The position numbers and the translations under genes are program-made. The notes under the pieces were generated by a model. That model was not told the origin of the DNA and did no database searches. It saw nothing but the letters and a program-made list of their open reading frames with translations. A stretch of DNA of 44,574 bases from the NCBI GenBank assembly GCA_028382965.1, contig JAOEUK010000013.1, positions 1-44,574 on the forward strand. The letters run 5' to 3'. Position 1 is the stretch's first letter; every line of letters begins with the position of its first letter. This DNA is from Candidatus Puniceispirillum sp. Its GTDB lineage: Bacteria > Pseudomonadota > Alphaproteobacteria > Puniceispirillales > Puniceispirillaceae. Positions 44,199 through 44,574 of this stretch are shown piece by piece.

Positions 44199-44574
44199 TT
44201 AAACGACGTCACCGCCACCTGGCTCAGCATCAACCTTGCCTTCGTCAACGTCAGCGGCTGTATTCGCTGCGTCCATACCTTCTGCCATATTTGCAGAGGC
44301 TGCAGTATCCATGGCGGCCATCGCTCCATCAAATGCTGGGTTGCCACCTATTGGATCTCCGCCACCCATTGGGTCACCGCCCATAGGATTGCCGCCCATT
44401 GGGTCACCGCCCATAGCATCACCTGTAGGAGGAGGCATCCCTCCGGCGTCGCCACCAAGGTACTGACCATCGGAACCCCAACTTTCAGGAGACTGGTCGT
44501 ATACCTGTCCAACGCCCTCAGGCATCATTTCTGTCTGAGCTGAGTTCATAGCAGTAGCAGCATCAGATGGCATG
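44199..44574 (-). CDS. Gly/Met/Pro-repeat protein, C-terminal part (runs to window edge)
   Basis: An ORF of at least 124 codons reaching the right edge. The first visible Met, at 44573, may be internal, so treat it as possibly partial. The centre has pentapeptide repeats (GGDPM, GGNPM, GGDPM, GGGDPI, GGNP). The tail is Ala-, Met- and Asp-rich and acidic, ending EPGGGDVV. There is no signal peptide in the visible part and no recognised domain. It is followed by a hairpin and then the type I secretion ABC gene on the same strand. A secreted substrate or the tail of another secretion component are both possible; I do not recognise the family. Confidence 0.5.
   Translation of the reverse strand, partial: MPSDAATAMNSAQTEMMPEGVGQVYDQSPESWGSDGQYLGGDAGGMPPPTGDAMGGDPMGGNPMGGDPMGGGDPIGGNPAFDGAMAAMDTAASANMAEGMDAANTAADVDEGKVDAEPGGGDVV
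44338..44423 (-). repeat. 15/30-bp tandem repeat encoding GGDPM/GGNPM
   Basis: A 20-base stretch at 44366-44385 recurs exactly at 44396-44415, a 30-bp period made of two pentapeptide units, and flanking units are imperfect. Such arrays are prone to length change by slippage. Confidence 0.75.

Noticed and set aside
44199-44574. RTX-type calcium-binding repeats in the Gly/Asp-rich ORF
   Set aside because: The unit is a pentapeptide GG(D/N)PM, not the nonapeptide GGxGxDxUx, so RTX is not supported.

Overview
The window looks like a chromosomal segment of a marine-type alphaproteobacterium. The gene order chvI-chvG-rapZ-ahcY-tsaE-addB-addA-trxA, converging on aroA-cmk-rpsA-ihfB-lapA-trpF-trpB-trpA-accD-folC, is a characteristic alphaproteobacterial arrangement. 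A SAR116-like (Puniceispirillales) origin is my inference from gene content, protein style and compactness; the sequence alone does not prove it.

Left end (1-4.4 kb): an accessory region next to tRNA-Arg(CCG). It carries an exported hydrolase-like protein, a tyrosine integrase with a complete catalytic set, an exported amidohydrolase, and a truncated gene fragment beyond the tRNA. Upstream of the integrase is a dense cluster of CACTTA motifs and a 20-bp exact copy of the tRNA-Arg 3' end. That copy is in inverted orientation relative to the tRNA, so the integrase and amidohydrolase genes lie between inverted att-like repeats.

Core block (4.6-30.7 kb): a small zinc-finger protein, polA, the ChvI/ChvG two-component system, rapZ, ahcY, tsaE, the AddAB recombination nuclease and trxA on the + strand. 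On the - strand lies a long run of close-packed genes for the shikimate/tryptophan pathway, fatty-acid synthesis, folate, translation and nucleoid proteins. Several genes often found in this alphaproteobacterial neighbourhood (hprK, the EIIA and HPr genes, amgK/murU) are absent here. A TIGR02300-type acidic zinc-ribbon protein and tRNA-Ala(GGC) close the block.

Right end (31-44.6 kb): a decayed subtilisin-family protease gene is followed by what looks like a signalling-plus-secretion neighbourhood. It holds a metallo-beta-lactamase-fold protein, a class III nucleotide cyclase with a C-terminal TolB/FlgO-like domain, a 36-residue-repeat coiled-coil protein, and a GAF-GAF-PAS-class III cyclase-TPR protein. 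These are followed by a TolC-family outer-membrane protein, a HlyD-type periplasmic adaptor with a cyclic-nucleotide-binding domain fused to its cytoplasmic N-terminus, and an HlyB-like ABC protein whose ATPase motifs are all degenerate. At the edge is a Gly/Met/Pro-repeat ORF, separated from the ABC gene by a strong hairpin. The most interesting reading is a type I secretion system gated by a cyclic nucleotide made by the neighbouring cyclases, using a pseudo-ATPase ABC half-transporter whose active partner would lie outside the window. Domain content is visible in the sequence; the gating and the pairing are inference.
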